From Chrysochromulina tobinii (taxonomy: Eukaryota; Haptophyta; Prymnesiales; Chrysochromulinaceae): a DNA stretch of 19,807 nucleotides. Below the pieces are notes generated by a model that was not told where the DNA came from, searched no databases, and saw only the letters and a program-made list of their open reading frames with translations. The stretch covers positions 1-19,807 of the forward strand of contig JWZX01002457.1 of the NCBI GenBank assembly GCA_001275005.1. Direction: 5' to 3'. How positions within the stretch are numbered: the stretch's first letter is position 1; each line of letters begins with the position of its first letter. Both the position numbers and the translations under genes were made by a program. Of the stretch, positions 16,765 through 19,807 are shown piece by piece.

Positions 16765-16913
16765 GATTTGGGAGGTAGTTGCATGAAACTACCTCACCCG
16801 GGGCGATTTGGGATACATCACTTGGATGTATCGCTTCGAGTAACTCGAAGCGGGGCATGGGGATCCCCGATGATCATGTAAAGAAGGTGGAGACGTATCA
16901 AAGACATGCATGT
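16765..16913. repeat. Row of consecutive hairpins and palindromes
   Basis: In order: GAGGTAGTT/AACTACCTC (16772-16795, 9-bp stem, 6-nt loop); GATACATC/GATGTATC (16812-16832, 8-bp stem, 5-nt loop); CGCTTCGAGT/ACTCGAAGCG (16832-16852, 10-bp arms, one-base centre); GGGGATCCCC (16859-16868); ATGATCAT (16870-16877); ACATGCATGT (16904-16913). The first two are each introduced by the same word GATTTGGGA (16765-16773 and 16805-16813). No tRNA, rRNA or known snRNA pattern was recognised. Confidence 0.85.
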
Positions 16914-17092
16914 GGTTATGTGGACATGGGTCTTGGGAACAGTCTCACCTGGTGCACGCTTGTTTCGAGACCAAATGACAAACCCAGCACGGAAAATCCA
17001 CTTCAAGCTTCCTGCTCAGCCGGCCACACAATCACGCAGGGCGTGTCTATCGAGGTTGAAATCTGGCTTACTTCTCCCTGATTTGGTAGGGG

Positions 17093-19807
17093 ATGGTGGA
17101 CGGTCGCCTCGTGCTCAATCCTGCAGCAGGCTATTCATTTTCCGCACGCCGTGTGTTGCGTCCTCATGTCGCGACGTCCCCTGCCATTGTCTGGATGAAC
17201 AACTGCCTCAACGCCGCGTGCAGCGACGACGGCGGGCGCGGCCCTGGCTCGGAGTTCGCAACGCGTGCCTACGTCACCGACTGCGTCAGTTGTGGCCCGC
17301 ACGATTCCATGCCATCGCCGCCTCCACTGTCACCAGCAGTGCATGCACCCAACCCACCGCCAAACATGTGCTCGAATCCATGCACCGATCTCTACCACAA
17401 CCAGGCTGGCAGCTCCACCATCGACTCGTGCGCCATCTGCCGCGGTCCTGCATGCACTCGCGCCGGTTGTAACTCGATGACGGCCGACGACGGGCTGCGC
17501 AAGGGCGCGCGCCAGGTCTTTGAGATCGCACTCGAGGAGCTCTGCATCGAGGGCAAGCTCTGGGACGCTGACGTAAGGTACTTGCTCCCGCACGAGCAGA
17601 GGAACGCGGACGAGGACACTACGGACGTCCCCGTCGAGCAAGCGGCGGACTTGGATGGTGCGCATTTGCTGTGGGTGGCATGCTTCTACGGAGCACTCGT
17701 GCTGCTCAGGCTCGGGTTGCTCGTCTTTGCAGTTTGCTCGGAGCAGGAACGATCCGGCCGGGGCGAGCGCTTTGCGATTTGGGCGAGGCATAATCGATCC
17801 TACCGTAACAAGTGGTTCAAATTGGCCTTGCTCGCGCTCTTGGTCCCACGGTCCGCCGACGCACAGACCTACTTTACCGTCTCCCCCGGCCCTTGCACTG
17901 TCGATCTGAGCTCCCCGAACTGCATTCGCTCGCCCAACTTTCCGTCGAGTTGTCTCGACAACCAGGCGTGCACCTTCACGCCAACTGCGCTCGCCATCGG
18001 AGATCCATTGACAGCGACCTCCTTTAGTACGGAGGCTTGTTGCGACCGTCTTTCCATACCTAGCTACCCGTCAGGGACGGTGACAGGTTTCTCAGGATCA
18101 GGTGGGCCTTCCAATTTCGTCTTGAGCTCGGGGTCGATCCAATGGTCTTCAGACGGCAGCGTCACTGGCTTTGGCTGGCGAGTGTGCTCGTATCCGCCGC
18201 CGCCGCCGCCACCATCGCCGCCTCCGCCATCATCGCCGCCGCTGCCGTCGCCGCCGCCATCACCTCCACCGTCTACTCCACCCTCACCTCCTCCCCCGTC
18301 GCCGCCGCTTTCACCGCCTCCACCGTCGCCACCGCCATCGCCGCCCCCGCCTCCACTACCCTCATCTCCTCCACCGTCGCCACCGTCATCACCACCTCCA
18401 CCGTCGCCGCCGCTTTCACCGCCTCCACCGTCGCCGCCGCCATCGCCGCCACCACCGCCGCCACCCCCTCCACCGTCGCCACCGCCGTCGCCGCCACCTC
18501 CATCGCCCCCCCCCTTCTCCGCCGCCAACGTCGCCACCACCCTCACCACCTCCCCCGTCGCCGCCGCCTTCCCCTCTCCTCCACCGTCGCCACCGCCCTT
18601 GCCGCAAAAATACGTTGCCCCTCCGTGCCGACGCTGCAGCGTCGGATCCGTGCCTTGGCTCTTGCGCCCTTTCTTCCTCGCCATGATGGGCATCGCCCAC
18701 CTTGCACAGGGCTCAGTTCATGGGGGAAACAGGCGCCTCGGGCCCTCGCCTCGAGCTCGACTGCCTCTACTTGCCCGCATCATGTTTCTGGTCACGATGG
18801 TGGGCGTCGCTGAAGCACAGTTTTTCTCGGTGACCGGCCCTTGCACCGTGACCGGCACTTGCTTATATTCGTATAACTTTCCGGGCTACTACAACGACAA
18901 CGAGTTATGCACATTCACCCCCCTTTCGACCACTGTTGGAATGGTCCTCAATACCGTCGCCTTTCAGACAGAGAGTTGTTGCGACAGGCTGACAGTCAAT
19001 GGTGTGCAGTACCAAGGGAATAACGGGCCTGGCAACGTGGTGTTGGGCTCGGGAGCAATTACCTGGTTCACAGACTTCAGCGTGGTCTCCACCGGCTTTC
19101 AGGTGTGCGTGAGTGGTGGTGCTTCCTCGCCACCGCCATCGCCGCCATCACCGCCGCCGCCATCGCCATCTCCGCTGCCACCGCCTTCACCTCCTCCCCG
19201 TCGCCACCACCATCGCCGCCACCGTTTCCGCCACTCTCACCACCTCCCCCGTCGCCACCGCCATCGCCGCCACCACCGTCGCCACCGCCACCGTCGCCAC
19301 CTCCTCCGAGCCCACCACCCTCACCACCTCCCCCGTCGCCGCCGCCTTCCCCTCCGCCCCCGTCGCCACCGCCATCGCCGCCGCCTCCCTCGCCTCCACC
19401 ACCTTCACCGCCACCCTACCCACCCGGCGCATCGGCTTTGCTTGTAGTCGCTGCCACCTTCGCCATCGCGGGCGATCCCTCCGACTTCACCGGAAGCGTC
19501 GCGCTGCGGTTCCGAACCAACCTGGCCAGCCAGATGGGCGTGACCATTGCCGACATCACTCTTCAGGTCACCGCGGGCAGTACCATCGTCCAGGCCGCCG
19601 TCGTGGTGGCGTCGCTCGCCGCCTCCCAGACGGCTATGTCGTACCTCGGGGGTGTCCCGGCTCAGCTCTCCGCCAGCCTCGGCGTGACCATCACCTCGGT
19701 CACTGGCATCGGTGTATCCGTGCAGATAGGCGGGGGGCCAAAGTCTCCACCCAGAGCGCCACCGCCGCCATCGCCACCGCCTCCCTCGCGGCCACCACCA
19801 CCCTCGC
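17093..19807 (+). CDS. Modular surface protein: Cys motif, two CUB-like domains, (SPPP)n linkers; partial, frame slips
   Basis: The main frame runs 17093-19447. Residues 36-70 (NNCLNAACSDDGG, GPGSEF, TDCVSCGPH) are a worn copy of the acidic Cys motif CDDGGPGSEY..C..GTDC.DCG common in algal surface proteins. A membrane span lies at 192-214. Next comes a signal-like segment ending ADAQ (243-258) and a CUB-like domain (about 260-365: RSPNFPSS, NQACTFTP, EACCDRL, GFGWRVC). A long (SPPP)n linker follows, then a second signal-like segment ending AEAQ, CUB-like domain 2 (about 577-673) and a second Pro-rich linker. There the frame turns into Arg/His-rich sequence after a C4 run at 19196-19199. The neighbouring frame continues as SPPP, then a non-repetitive domain (DPSDFTGSVALRFRTNLASQ, near 19470) and more SPPP to the edge. 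I see no N-terminal signal peptide, so 5' exons may be missing. Probably extracellular or wall-associated. Confidence 0.66.
18188..18600 (+). repeat. (SPPP)n low-complexity coding repeat 1
   Basis: CCx/TCx codon repeats encoding SPPP and SPPPP units between the two CUB-like domains. Between the C8 run at 18506-18513 and about 18590 the main frame reads FSAANVATTLTTSPVAAAF, while the shifted frame reads SPPP; this suggests two compensating indels. Confidence 0.9.
19125..19420 (+). repeat. (SPPP)n low-complexity coding repeat 2, with frame slip
   Basis: SPPP-type repeat after CUB-like domain 2. At 19196-19199 a C4 run stands where parallel units have C5 (CCTCCCCCGTCG). From there the SPPP reading moves to the next frame. 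Confidence 0.88.

Larger units (their letters stand above)
15536..17092. other. 1.56-kb gene-poor interval
   Basis: No open frame here has recognisable protein features. 15536-16130 is GC-rich with short G-runs and the 39-bp duplication. From about 16135 the base composition drops (an AT-rich patch at 16135-16195) and stays lower to about 17090. This second part holds the palindrome at 16425-16456 and the hairpin row at 16765-16913. It may also hold unseen 5' exons of the surface protein gene that follows. Confidence 0.6.

Noticed and set aside
18064-18693. Glycine-rich 209-codon frame on the minus strand
   Set aside because: It is the antisense of the (SPPP)n coding repeat; GGDGGG is simply the complement of CCx/TCx codons.
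1-19807. tRNA or rRNA genes
   Set aside because: No cloverleaf with a GTTCGA-type T arm and acceptor pairing was found; the GATTCGAAGC-like words at 5770-5850 belong to the coding duplication at intron 1.

Overview
This is a nuclear segment of a GC-rich, intron-poor unicellular eukaryote, most likely a microalga and plausibly a haptophyte or similar chromist. Eukaryotic origin is shown by a condensin II kleisin, an ER signal peptide peptidase, a mitochondrial enoyl-CoA hydratase, RWD-domain proteins and GT-AG introns. A motile, photosynthetic cell is suggested by a protein with a plastid-type bipartite leader and by a FAM166/CIMIP2-like ciliary protein. Surface proteins built from CUB-like domains, an acidic Cys motif and long (SPPP)n linkers are typical of such algae. 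The exact lineage is inference.

Layout, left to right. 1-220 (-): start of a Pro-rich reading frame leaving the left edge. 252-1700 (-): RWDD2/RWDD3-like fusion. 1701-2321: non-coding, with a perfect GTCAA-type inverted repeat. 2322-2618 (-): small membrane protein, divergent from 2862-3710 (+): mitochondrial enoyl-CoA hydratase. 4124-7108 (-): unrecognised 921-residue protein in three exons, whose two introns are both bounded by direct duplications. 7397-8479 (+): JmjC/cupin-8 oxygenase. 9055-10161 (-): signal peptide peptidase. 10503-11744 (-): plastid-type protein with four repeats resembling the cysteinyl-tRNA synthetase C-terminal module. 12315-13172 (-): CIMIP2-like protein, divergent from 13340-15535 (+): condensin II subunit CAP-H2. 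15536-17092: gene-poor tract with a strong palindrome and a dense row of hairpins. 17093-19807 (+): modular CUB/(SPPP)n surface protein running off the right edge, with apparent frame slips in its Pro-rich linkers.

The genes are mostly unrelated housekeeping functions; I see no operon-like logic and no defence or biosynthetic system. Three divergent pairs share short promoters (about 170-290 bp). The observations most worth following are the duplication-flanked introns, the hairpin row at 16765-16913, the RWDD2/RWDD3 fusion, the CysRS-like repeat protein, and the surface protein whose CUB units each follow an internal signal-peptide-like segment.

All coding calls come from reading translated frames and recalling family sequences; nothing was searched. 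Where the longest open frame begins at GTG or TTG, I moved the start to a real ATG.
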